This document shows, piece after piece, positions 12,797 to 24,579 of a stretch of 64,000 bases of DNA (position 1 is its first letter; the number at the start of each line of letters is the position of its first letter). The DNA comes from Pontederia crassipes (lineage: Eukaryota; Streptophyta; Magnoliopsida; Commelinales; Pontederiaceae), in contig CM060189.1 of NCBI GenBank assembly GCA_030549335.1, positions 32,635,001-32,699,000 of the forward strand, given 5' to 3'. The notes below the pieces were generated by a model. The model was not told the origin of the DNA and searched no databases. It was given only the letters and a program-made list of their open reading frames with translations. The translations under genes and the position numbers were made by a program.

Positions 12797-13916
12797 TGAT
12801 GGCCTGGCCGACGAGACCTTCTCGAACTAGTTAACGAGGAGTAGGCCGAGAATTCCAACAGCGAGCGAAAGGGATACGGAGAAGAAGGAGATACGACGCA
12901 ATTTAAAGGAGTTGTCTAATTAGGTGGCGATTAATTAAATTATTAAGATTAAAAGTTCATACTCTGTGGTAGATTTATGTGTTATGCGCGCATTAGTTAG
13001 TTTGTAATTTGTGTTGTCCGTCTAAAATTAGGAGCAGCCATTGACTTCATGCGTTGCGGTTGGCGGCTGAGGTGGAATGCATAATTAGCCATTTGACGCG
13101 ATGCCACGTCATATGGAATGTGACGCGGTGCTTTCGAGGCATAAGAATGTGCTCAGACCGGTGAGGTACGCGTTATGTGGTGGCAGTTGGTAGATTTTTG
13201 TCTGAGACAACAATAATGCCCGTACATGTCACTGTCGCAGCATGTACAGATTCATGGGGTTTACTTGAATCCACACGATTGGTATTAATTATTAAACCGG
13301 ATTTAAAATCATAATCATATAATTCTATATTGGTAGTAAGGGCGCGGAAGCGGTCGGATCTCCCGATTAATGATTGTTGCCACCGTCGACAACGATCAAA
13401 GGGGGGAGGGGAGGTTCCCCCCTCCCTCTGCGACCTTTGGGCGACTCGTCGAAGGTCGCAGTGGAGGGGGCGACCCACCTCCCACCCCTTTCCCTGCGTC
13501 GGTGAGCACAGGAAAGGGGGCTCTTTCCTTGTGTCGGTGAGCACAGGGAAGATCGGCTGGAGGTCGTCTGTCTGGTGAGGTCGCGCAGAGTCTCTTTCCT
13601 TACGTCGGCTCCGACCTTTATTTTATTTATTTATTATTTTTTAATATTATTATATTTTTTATTGATGTCACGTCGGACGAATATTTGTGTGGAGGAAAAA
13701 AAATCACGTCAATCAAGAAATCATCGAACAAAGACTAAAACATGAATGATAGTTTAGTTACAAAATTAAGTTAGATGATACGACTGAAAATATTAAAGTT
13801 GAAGAGCATTTAGCGAAATTTATCTTAAAATTTTGTATTCTGGTTGATCACTCAAGGAGATAAGAATAGATAGCCATGCTAAATTTTTTTCATTAACCTT
13901 ATTCTAGGGAGTGTTT

Positions 13917-13974
13917 GATTGTTTTCTGATAGATTAGGAGATATTATTTTTCTATTCTTCAATCCAAACAGCCC
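13917..13974. mobile_element. very small decayed Tourist-like MITE
   Basis: GGGAGTGTTTGATTG at the left and CAATCCAAACAGCCC at the right form imperfect terminal inverted repeats around only about 28 bp. The flanks are 'cta' and 'taa', so the target duplication is not exact. It may be an internally deleted relative of the 9.04-kb MITE. Confidence 0.4.
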
Positions 13975-15085
13975 TAATTGTATAAATGAATTCAAAATAT
14001 TTTTATTCATTGTCATAATTTTAATAATAGGACAATAATGTGTGATAATAATTTTATCGTCAATATAATTTGCAATTATTATTTTATTTACTCTACAAAA
14101 TTATGAAATTGCTTTTATAACCGAAAAGCAGTTAACGATACTTCTTTTCTTTTTCTCTAACTTCAAGAGACAACAAAACCAGCTAGGCAGTTAAAAGACA
14201 AACTGCTCTAAAGCCACACTGGACCTTTGTTTCTAATACTATGATCTGATGCGGAGTCCATACATAGTATACTTTTTTAATTATCTTTGCTTTTGTTGTG
14301 GTAGAACAAACATTGATAACCACTCTTATTATTTAACATATTGGCTAAGTCATTCCATACCTTTTGGGTATTACTGTATTAGTATAATTATTTTTGCCAC
14401 AACTTATTGGCCTAATCACTTTTTGGAGGGCATACTTTATCCCACTGTTATGTTCAACCCGGCCGGTCAGATCTATTAGACCGGTGTTCGAGATTCAAAA
14501 TGATCTACAGGTCAGCTGAAACACATTATATGATTTGATCGGTCAAATTCGGTCAACATTCGAGTTCTATCGATTAATTTGACGAATTTGAACGAGTCGA
14601 TCGGATGATAACAAAAAAATTGAAACATTAAAAAATTAATCTTTCTCAATCAAAATTTAAATTTTCGATTTTCAAATTTCTTACATAAACTATTTCATGA
14701 TGTAATTTGTTTCTGCGTTATTTTTCTATATTTTTTCCCAAATTCATGTGCATTCAATTTAAAATATGTTTAAGAGATAGAAGTAATTGAATTATGTCTT
14801 CTCATTTTTCTCTTTGATTATTCATTTTAAATTTTCAATTAAAGTTAAATTCTATTATCAATATATTATTATGAACATTGAAAGCATAAAAATATCACTA
14901 TTTATTATTTTTATTATCTTATATTAATTTATTCTTATTCGATTCGACCATGTGATTTAATTGGTTCGACCCAGTCTAACCTGTCCTAATGACTAATCCG
15001 GTTTGGGTTGGGTTTGCTTTATTCCTTTCATGTATTTGGACTTTTCACCATATTTTGCTAATAGATAAACTTTAGACTTTCCTCA

Positions 15086-15225
<140 letters not shown>

Positions 15226-15239
15226 ATTGTGTTAATTTT

Positions 15240-16530
15240 AATGTGCTCTTATTTAAATTTTTTAATTTTATTTTGTATTAATTGATCCTCAAACTTATAA
15301 TGTCCCCCACCGATGATTCTAAGTGTACAGTTGTCATGTTTATGTGATGACACATCAAATTCCAATAAATGCTTTCGAACTTTATACTCTTTCTTAATTA
15401 TTTTTTCCAACTTTACTTTATAATAACACTGTCCTCCAATTATTAACTTGTTTTACCAAATGTCTTTTTCGATCTGGTATAACTAATTTTTTAATCATTT
15501 TATTGACTTAAAAATTTATTTAAAAAAATAAATATAATATAATATTAACATAAATATTTTATAAAAAATAAAAAGGAGGGTGTGGCCCCCTCTCCCTCTG
15601 TCGATGAGCTGACGTTAGCGCTCATGCAGCTAGAGAGAGAGGGGACAACCGCCTCCTCCTCTCCTCTCTGACGTGCATCCCCTCCCCCGATGAGCATGCT
15701 CAATTATTGCTTAGAGAAGGAGGAAGTTTTACCCCCTCCCCTCTTCTCTAGTGCTGGAGAGGAGAGGAGGCACAGATAGAGGGGGAGGGGCACCGTCGAC
15801 TCCCCATTATGCGCCAACTATAGAGGAGAGGGGGCGTGCCCCCTCCCCCTCTCCCCTCCATCACACTAAAATTTATTCCCTTCCAATTTCAACTTATTTC
15901 TATTTAAATTTCCCAACTTTGATTAATTTATGTTTTAGTCGTGTAACTTCATTTTGTAATATATTAATCACTTAACTTATATAACTTATAATAAAATAAT
16001 CACCGTAATTGATTACCAAAATTTTAATTATCCATTTTAATGATATACATGACATTCAAGTAAGATGCCATATGATATTCAATCGGACCAAACCCAAGAT
16101 TTTAAATATCCAATACATTTGATTGACTTTTAAATATAAAAATAGAAAGAGAGGGTGTGCGTCCCCTTCCTTCTCTACCTCTTTTCTAGCCTCTCATTAG
16201 ATAAAGATTGAGGGAAGGCAGGAAGGGTCCCCCTCCCCAAACTCTTATAGGTCTTTTACTTGAATGTCACATGTCACCACATAAATAAGGTAATTAAAAG
16301 TACAATAATCAATTAATGAGACTACTTTACTATAAATTATAAATTGCAATATGTTACAAAATGAACTTGGGGATCAAAATAACAATGAGTCAAAGTTGGG
16401 GGAACGTTTGTGAAAATTTTGTAGGATGGCATGTATCACCACATAAGTAGGACAAACGGTAAACTTGGAGTCACCAATTAAAGGTGTCATTTTGTTATAA
16501 ATTATAAGTTGGAGATAAGATATTGTAACC
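15240..16530. repeat. compound inverted repeats with GC-rich cassettes
   Basis: Sequence at ~15905-16065 ('ccaactttgattaat', 'taacttcattttgtaatata', 'atgacattcaagtaa') reappears as an imperfect reverse complement at ~16255-16405. Sequence at ~15290-15400 reappears inverted at ~16405-16520. The two pairs have different centres, which suggests two overlapping or rearranged elements of one family. Between the arms lie purine/pyrimidine-rich GC cassettes at 15570-15870 and 16145-16250. The transposon class is not determined. Confidence 0.5.
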
Positions 16531-18099
16531 CCTATCTCATCGCGAGCTCCTATAAATACATTCTAGTTATGACTTTTTTTCAAAACCCTAAGGTGTGACG
16601 AATGTTTCTCTCCGCCTCTCATCATCCTCATCATGATTGCATATGACGAAAATCATTACCGCATGAGTAGGAGAGCATTGTAACGAACGGGACGTTGTAC
16701 GCACAAGAACTAAAGGACAATTTATCATAACAAACTCCAAAAGGGTACATATTCTTTTGTGGAGGTAACTTGATGGGTCTATTGTAACTTGTATCTTTCC
16801 TTTTAGTAACTCGTAAATTATTTAAGTAGATGTCTCTCTCTTCAGTACTAGTAAACATCACGTGGCATAGGTTGATCTGCCACCTAGAGTTCTTTGAGAG
16901 ATGACTACTTTTATAGCTATTGTCTTCCTCTTTTTTGTTCTCCTATCAATGATTAAACTTGTGATAATTATTTTTCCATTGTTATATGATTTGATCATCC
17001 TTATACTCTCTTATTAATTATGTAATCTAATTTTCGTTAACAATTGGAATCAATGGCGTACCAACCATGTAAAGAATGATAGTATAGTTAGGTCTTAACA
17101 TATGAAACAAGAGTAAGATTTTACAACTACATCATAATTTAAATGAACATTAAAATACAAGTAATATTAAAATTAAATTTTTAATACATTCTCATTTTTC
17201 TAAGCTCAAAATATTTTCAAATTTTCATATAATCAAATATGGCAAATCAACTTATTTATGATGTCTCTTTTACGCATGTGATGTTGTTATTAGTTGATCA
17301 GTCAAAGTCTTATTTTTTTGTCAATATGATATACACGTAAGAATGAATGTAGCGACCCTCGAAGCCTATTTTATCACGCGACGGGGTACGATTTGGGAAC
17401 GTTAAAAGATATATGGAAGGACAACGACCTTTTGATGAATTATGATAATAAAAACATTGGAATGGCAACACAGGCTTGCAATTTCAAAAGTGAATGACAA
17501 TATCAATTGTGCAATTACAAAAAAATAAACAAAAGTGATGATTTAAAGGTTATGAAGAAGTGAGGGCAAAAGGAAGACAGCCATGATGATTAATAAAGAT
17601 TTGTAGTGAATATCATATAATTTTAATATATTAAATGTATTTTGTATCATTTATGTTTTAATATCAAACTTATTTAATTCTAATTATTTCTTAAAAAATA
17701 TAAAAAAAATTGTGACTAAATTTTTATGGGTGACAATTACTTTATAGTGTTGCCAATTTCTCAAATATCATCCACCTCCAATTGAGGAGCACTACAAGAA
17801 AATGACTAATTTGCGACGAACCTTTTCCAAAGAATTATGAATCCTTCTCACTTATTGACGGCAGTTGCGACAGATAAGAAAATCTTTCCGAATTATCGAA
17901 GGCCAAAGCATCCTTCCTTACTACGGACAAAGAAATTTCGTCGATAAATAACCGACGAGTATAACCTTCAAAATTACCGAAGGATTGAATCCATCAGTAA
18001 TTCCGAAGGAAATACTCGTTGTTAATTATATTTATAACAATATATATGTAATATAATATAAGTATATATTCAATATTTTATTATCAAATTATTATTTCA

Positions 18100-19500
18100 T
18101 TTATCGAAGGATAGTGCCTTCGAAATTACTGAAGGATATTCGTCGGTAATTCCGAAGGACATTACCCGTCGGTAATTAAAATAATATAATTTGTTATCAA
18201 TGTTTTAATATATAATATTATTATTAAACATTAATAATAGTATATGCATTGATATTAATATATATGATTACAATCATTGGTAATATATAGTATTATAAAT
18301 ATTTTAAGTAAATGGAAGGGATATATGTATTATATTATAGACATTAATAATATATTATTATTTTATTTACCGAAAGATAGTGCCTTCGAAATTACTGAAG
18401 GATTTAACATCCGTCAATAATTTTGAAGGATAATACCCGTTGATAATTATTAAAAGATAATGCCTTCAAAATTTTCAAAAGATTAACATCCGTCGGTAAT
18501 TACGAAGAAAATACTCGTTGGTAATTAAAATAATATCATTTATTATCAATATTTTATATATAATATTATTAAACATTAATAATAGTATATGTATTGATAT
18601 TAATTATATGTATTAATAATTATGATTACAATAATTAGTAATATATAGTATTATATTATATGTATTATATTATAGACATTAATAATATATTATTATTTTA
18701 TTTACCGAAGGATAGTGCCTTCGAAATTATCGAAGAATTTAGCATCCGTCGATAATTTCGAATGATGTTACTCGTTGGTAATTATCGAAGGATAATGCCT
18801 TTGAAATTACCGAAGGACTAACATCCATCGACAATTATAGAGGAAATATCCATCGGTAATTAAAATAGTATTATTTATTATATATATATAATATTAAACA
18901 TTAATAATAGTATATGTATTGATATTAATTATATGTATTAATATATATGATTACAATCATTAGTATTATATAATATTATATTATGTTATATTATATGTAT
19001 TATATTATAGACATTAATAATATATTATTATTTTAGTTACTGAAGTATAGTGCATTCGAAATTACCTAAAGGATTTAGCATTCATCGAGACGTTACCCGT
19101 TGGTAATTATCGAAGGATAATGCCTTCGAAATTATCGGAGGACTAACATCCATCGATAATTATAAAGGAAATATCCGTCGGTAATTAAAATAGTATCATT
19201 TATTATCAATATATATAATATTATTAAACATTAATAATAGTATTTGTATTGATATTAATTATATGTATTAATATATATGATTACAATCATTAGTAATATA
19301 TAGTATTATATTATATTATATGTATTATACTATAGACATTAATAATATATTATTATTTTAGTTACCAAAGGATAGTGCCTTCGAAATTATCGAGAATTTA
19401 GCATCCGTCGATAATTTCGAAGGACGTTACCCGTTGGTAATTACCGAAGGATAATGCCTTCGAAATTACCGAAGGACTAACATCCGTCGGTAATTGTGAA
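18100..19500. repeat. ~335-bp higher-order tandem array in the CACTA left half
   Basis: The phrase 'tttaccgaaggatagtgcct' or a close variant recurs at ~18101, 18366, 18701, 19036 and 19361. After the first, shorter interval the spacings are about 335, 335 and 325 bp. Each unit has a block of CGAAGGA-type motifs of about 130 bp followed by about 200 bp of AT-rich spacer ('attaataatagtatatgtat'). Confidence 0.8.
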
Positions 19501-20394
19501 TCTCATCCAGCTTACGCTATCAAACGTAGGTTGTCATAACTCTAAGATTCAAAACTGAGATGATCATCCAACTTTACTCTTATAACTACAAGGTCATCTA
19601 ATTGAGAGGTCATTCAATTGACAAGAGGTCATCGTATTTTATTCATGATAGAAATTAATGATAAATAATTTTAATCATAAGTCTTGAACACATTTTACAC
19701 ACATACTGATTAACACAAGTACACTAGTTAATACATATTATATATACGTTAACATTATCAAATTAGTTAAAATTCTATCATAATTATAAATTTATAAATT
19801 TTAAGCCTTTCAATTACTTTTATTCAAAATTCTATTAATGTACTTCTTATTAGTTTTATAATATGTCTTTTATATTTTTAAAGAGTCATATTGTGATTTA
19901 TAAAAAAAATAATCATTATGTTAAAATTTTAGTCCATGTTAATTAAAGATGCATTTTATATATAATTATTTACTAAAATATAATTATCAATATAGAAAAT
20001 AACAGATAAAATATACAGATATTGATAAAATATATTATTATTGTAATTACCGACGGGTGCTTCCTTCGGCATTATCGACGGATTACATTTCTTTCGATAA
20101 TTTTGAAGGATATACCCGTCGGAAATTGGAATAATTAATTTTTTATGAATGCTTATAATATAATACATATCCATCTTCCAAGTATTTATAATATAATAAT
20201 ATGATTATTAATGTTTTTAGTCATATATGTTAATATATATAATATTATAATGTTTAATAATAAAATTTCTTATATAAATATTGATAAAAATATTATTAGT
20301 TTATTTACCGATGGGTACTTCCTTCGGAATTACCGATGGATATTATATCCTTCAATATACCCGTCGCCAACTCTAATATTTTCTCGTCCAATTT

Positions 20395-20880
20395 TTCCCC
20401 CTTCGCCTTCTCGTTTCCGCGCCTTCTCTCCCTATATTCCCCCTCTCCCTTACCTCTTTTCTACTAGTCTCCCCCTCTATGCCTCTCCTCTCCCTTTCTC
20501 TCTCACAACGGCGGCGGCAACTCCGGTGGCGACTCCCGACTTCGGCGATCCTAGCCGCCCTCCTCTTCTTTGTCGATTCCGGCCGCGCTTCCCCACTCTC
20601 TCTCCCTGTCCCTCTCTCTCGACTCCGGCGCCTAGTGCGGTTGGATCCGATGATCTGGCCGTTTTGCGGTGGATTGGGTTCGCAGGTGGCCGAATCCGAC
20701 CCACGGGACGTTGATTCGGGTAGGGTGGCGGCCGATCCGAGCCATAGGCGTCGGATCTAGTTCGCAGGTGGCCAATTGGGCGCGCGATCGGCGGATCGCA
20801 TCATGGCCGCCTCCCCATCCCTCTCTGTCTGTATCTCGCTTTTGGTTGAGGGTCGATCCGACAGCAGTGGCCTATTTTTT
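20395..20880. other. GC-rich cassette inside the CACTA element
   Basis: An abrupt change to CT-rich and GC-rich sequence starts after the left arrays, with 'ctccggtggcgactcccgac', 'ccgccctcctcttctttgtc' and 'gactccggcgcctag'. It gives long open frames in several phases, but none resembles a known protein. A diverged relative lies at 54035-54315. It may be an ancient captured gene fragment or part of the family itself. Confidence 0.55.
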
Positions 20881-21384
20881 ATAATTTAAAAAACTTTTCG
20901 ACGGACGTATTCATTGCACTCCACCGGTGTCATCGACGGTCAGCGCCCGTCGAAGGCTTCGACCGGTTGCTTCCGTCAAAGACTTTGGCGGGTGATGACT
21001 CGTCGAAGGCTTCAACGGGTTGCTCCCGCCGAAGGTTTTGACAAGAGTTCTCCCATCGGAACTATCGACGGTTTTTCCTGTCAATGCCCGTCGAAACTTG
21101 TGAAGGGACCATCACTCAGTCCTCCGATTCCAGTAGCCAGATTAAGATCTTTCGACGGCAAAATTCATTGAAAGTTTTGAAGGACGACCATTCCTTCAGA
21201 ATTTTCGACGGATTTTACCCGTCAAAAATTATGAAGGCAATATTCCTGTCGCAAGTGTCCGTCAAAATTTCGGAATGGATGTTTGAGGATCGTCCATAAT
21301 TTTTTATGACGACAAAATTTTCAACTAACTACTATCCATCGAAATATTCGTCGCAAAGACATTTGTTTTCTCCAACATTGTTTC

Positions 21385-24220
21385 TGCCTCAATTTGGATT
21401 TGAAGTGGAATTTATTTTGCCATAAAATACTTAGCAATGCAAGTGGAATCTTTGTTTTTTTTTTGGGTAAATAAGTGGAATCTTATTTTGCCATAAAATA
21501 ATTGGCAACGCTATTATTTGAGACATCAAAATTTCTTCCGGATGTCCATCCCAAGATTTGTATTTGCATGGATTTCAAAGATTTTGCTGTCAAAATTTTC
21601 ATGGCGAATAACTTATATTTTTTTACGAATTAACAGGGAGACGTCAAAAATGTCATTTTATCCTCCATTCTTAGGCAACCTTTGGTCAAGTCATCGATGC
21701 AAATAATATTTTACCACTACATACTTGCTAATTGCTATCCGTGTGAAGTATTTCTTTTTCAAGCCAAATAAAGTTGAAGAATGGAATATGAAAAAAAAAT
21801 ATGACTACACGAATATAATGGTAAAACTAGAGAACATATGTGACGTTTCTTAATTTTCTATGCAAGTTAAGTGCACACAAAATTAAGAGATGGTACGAAG
21901 GCTTGAACCACTTATTTCAAGAAATTATTATTTTTAAACTAAATTTGAATGACATAATTAATTAATTACTGCTATTTTATAATAAGATCGTCATAAATTT
22001 GTGGCTTTAACCAATGATGATTAACATAATTGATTAGCAGAGCTTTATTATGAAGTAGTCATGTGTTAATAGTTTCAAGTTAGAATTTTAAAATTCTCAC
22101 GTTAGTATATTATTTTTATTCGAACATTAAATTAATTGGGCGATGAAGATATTATTTGTTCGGACAAGTGAATCTGAAAAAAGAAAATTATTTAGAGATT
22201 AAGTGAAGATTCTCAAAATCATATCTCATCTAAAGTTTGTTTATTTTGACGAGTCTCCATGTTTTCAACAAAAAACTTTGAACACAGCACCAAATCAAAC
22301 TCGTGCTCTTAAAATTTAAATCAAATCGCATAGATATTTTTGAAAGATTTGCTTTCGGGTTTAGCTATATTTAGCTTGAGTGTTCTTAATGTCACTCTAT
22401 AATTCTTAATGCCACTTCACTTTTACCCGTTCTATTCTTATCTTTTAAAACTATAAAATCTTTTATAATAGTAGAAGGTCAAGAGTCTCCTCTCTCTTTT
22501 CAACATAAAATTTTTTATTTTATAATAATTAGCATTAAAAATCTTTATTTTTTTATAATATTAGAATATCAAAGATCCCTTTTTTCTTTATTAAAAAATA
22601 AGATTATTATTTTAAATGATTAACATGAAAAAATTTTAACATTATAATTTTTACTTTGTAAATAATTATTAACAATATCTATATTTTATTCAGCTTATTT
22701 AATATTTTAATATTTATTTTATTCAGCTTATTTGACATAGAGTCAAATTTTATGCCATAACAAATATAAAAATATTAAATAAGCTAAATAAAATATAGGC
22801 ACTGTGATACAACAAATATAATAAAATTAAGTAAAAATTATAATATTAAAAACTTTTCACGTTAATTATTTAAAATAATATTTTTATTTTTGAAGAAATA
22901 AAAAGGGGGATCTTTGATCTTATAATATTATAAAAAAATAAATACTTTTGATGTTAATTATTATAAAATAATAAATTCTGTTGTTGAAAAGAAAGGAGAG
23001 ACTTTTTAACTTCCACTGTTAAAAGAATATAAATTGATTTTATAATTTAAAAAATAAGGATAAAATGGGTAAGAGAGGAGTGACATTAAGAATTATGGAG
23101 TGGAATTAAGGGCATCATCATCTGAGGAAGCGTTGAGATTGGAATCTGAGTTCTGAGATTCGTGAAATCAGCAACGATTCTAACTTGGTATGCTCGATTT
23201 AGTTCAACGCACACCACACGTCAATGAGATATGAACAGATCTCAAGTCAAGCCCAGGGACAAGTTTTTTTTTTTCTCTTTTCAAGTCAGCAGGAAATAAT
23301 TGTGTACATTTTGATTTCCAGATGCATTTGTGATCTTTTTTATTTTTGGGAAAACTTGTTTATTTAAAAATATCTTAACGTTTTCTTTATTTACGATGTG
23401 TTATATTCATTTGTACTATACAGAAGGTAATTTTTTTTCTTAAATTTTCTTTCTTTGAATTTCGGAAGAAGGTTGGAAAGTAAGTTTTGTTATGAGTAGA
23501 AAAATAAGCCTTTTGACTTAATTTTGGAGTCTACAAAATCCGCTTCCAAATAATGCATGTGCCAATTGGTTCACTTTAATCCGCTTGCAAATAGGAAAAT
23601 CAGTTCACTTCACATAAAATAAATTATAATATTAGTTTTTAACCAAATATTTTGTCAAAAATGTCAATTTTCCTATTTTGAAATATAGATTAATTAATAC
23701 ATTGACATATAACATGTAACACGTTTTTCCGAAAACGTATTTTTTTTCTTTTATCCCAAAGCATTATTCAAGCCTTCGATTGCTGGTTTTCTTTTTTTTT
23801 TTTTGACAAAAAGTTAAAATAATAAAAATATTTTTTAAAACTATTTTTCTGCTCCTCTTACTTATAGAAAATTATTATTGAAAGTCTCACATATAATGCA
23901 GAATGATTTTATTATATTAATTAGATTCGATGATACGTTAATATTTAGATTCTATGATACGTTAATATTTAGTCCTAGACAATATGCATAATCGATTTTG
24001 GTTCCAAAAATTGAAAATCGATTAAAAAAATAGTCCTAAACTTTTAGATATGTCTGGTATTCAATATCTGTCAGTTTTATTTTAAAATTCATTTTTCTTT
24101 TTTTTAATAGGCCTTTGAAACTTTTTCCATTATATATATAATATTTTTAAAATTCGCTACATAATTTTTGGAACCGCCAAATAAAGAAATATAAATGATA
24201 CCTGCTCCCTTCCCCAGTCC
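21385..24220. other. intergenic, AT-rich, no gene seen
   Basis: Apart from the long inverted repeat at 22.4-23.1 kb I see no genes or familiar repeats. The last 200 bp rise in GC content and probably include the promoter of the acyltransferase gene. Confidence 0.55.
22385..23110. mobile_element. 726-bp long-armed fold-back element
   Basis: The two halves form an imperfect palindrome nearly from end to end. The left begins 'cttaatgtcactctataatt' and the reverse-complemented right begins 'cttaattccactccataatt'. The arms stay alignable for roughly 300 bp each, including 'tacccgttctattcttatc' against 'tacccattttatccttatt'. There is no coding capacity. It is likely a fold-back DNA transposon; no clear target duplication was found. 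Confidence 0.65.
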
Positions 24221-24234
24221 ACCCAGCCATTACC

Positions 24235-24240
24235 CACGTG
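24235..24240. promoter_or_regulatory. CACGTG (G-box) upstream of the acyltransferase gene
   Basis: A palindromic CACGTG lies about 340 bp upstream of the start codon in a GC-rich promoter-like stretch. G-boxes bind bHLH and bZIP factors. Function here is only inferred from position. Confidence 0.3.
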
Positions 24241-24579
24241 CTGCTCACGCGCTCTTGCCAGCCGAAAAGTCCAAGACGACGCCTGCCAAAAGATAAACCA
24301 AACCAGCTGCCCAAAATCCCATCTTCAATGTGAGCCCCTTCGCCGGAGCTTATACGCGAGCCGCGGCCGAGACGGAGCACGGCGCGAGGAGGGCGGAGGA
24401 CGAGGAGGGGGAGGCGAGGGCGTCTTCGGTCGCGGTGGCGATCGTGATCGCCGGGATCTGATGGCGTAAGTGGTCCGGGAGGGGCAGGAGGAGGAGTTGA
24501 AAGGGGTGGGTGCTGGAAGGGTCAAAAGTGCCTTTTTTCTGTTGGGGATCTGAAGGTTCGGGTAGCGGGGAGTGTGGAA

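Larger units (their letters stand above)
17790..21380 (+). mobile_element. non-autonomous CACTA (En/Spm)-like element
   Basis: The left end begins CACTACAAGAAAATGAC, the typical plant CACTA terminus, and runs into TTTGCGACGAA. The right end reads back as CAATGTTGGAGAAAAC and then TTTGCGACGAA, so the terminal repeats match over the inner block while the outermost bases on the right have decayed. A 3-bp target duplication is not evident (left flank gag, right flank ttt). Subterminal motifs built on CGAAGGA/TCCTTCG and CGACGG/CCGTCG fill both ends, as expected for transposase-binding regions. No transposase coding sequence is present. A GC-rich cassette of about 480 bp (20395-20880) sits inside. 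Strand is given by the better-preserved left terminus. Confidence 0.75.

Noticed and set aside
12319-12834. 171-codon plus-strand frame opposite GDPD exons 1-2
   Set aside because: It is Arg/Ser-rich shadow coding across an intron and two exons of the minus-strand gene.
17790-19500. CRISPR-like array in the regularly repeated CGAAGGA blocks
   Set aside because: The spacers are themselves repeats, the period is 335 bp, and the flanking CACTA terminus explains the structure in a plant genome.
20211-20884. Overlapping open frames at 20.2-20.9 kb as possible genes
   Set aside because: They arise from a stop-poor CT/GC-rich cassette within the CACTA-like element. No frame has a domain, and both strands are open.
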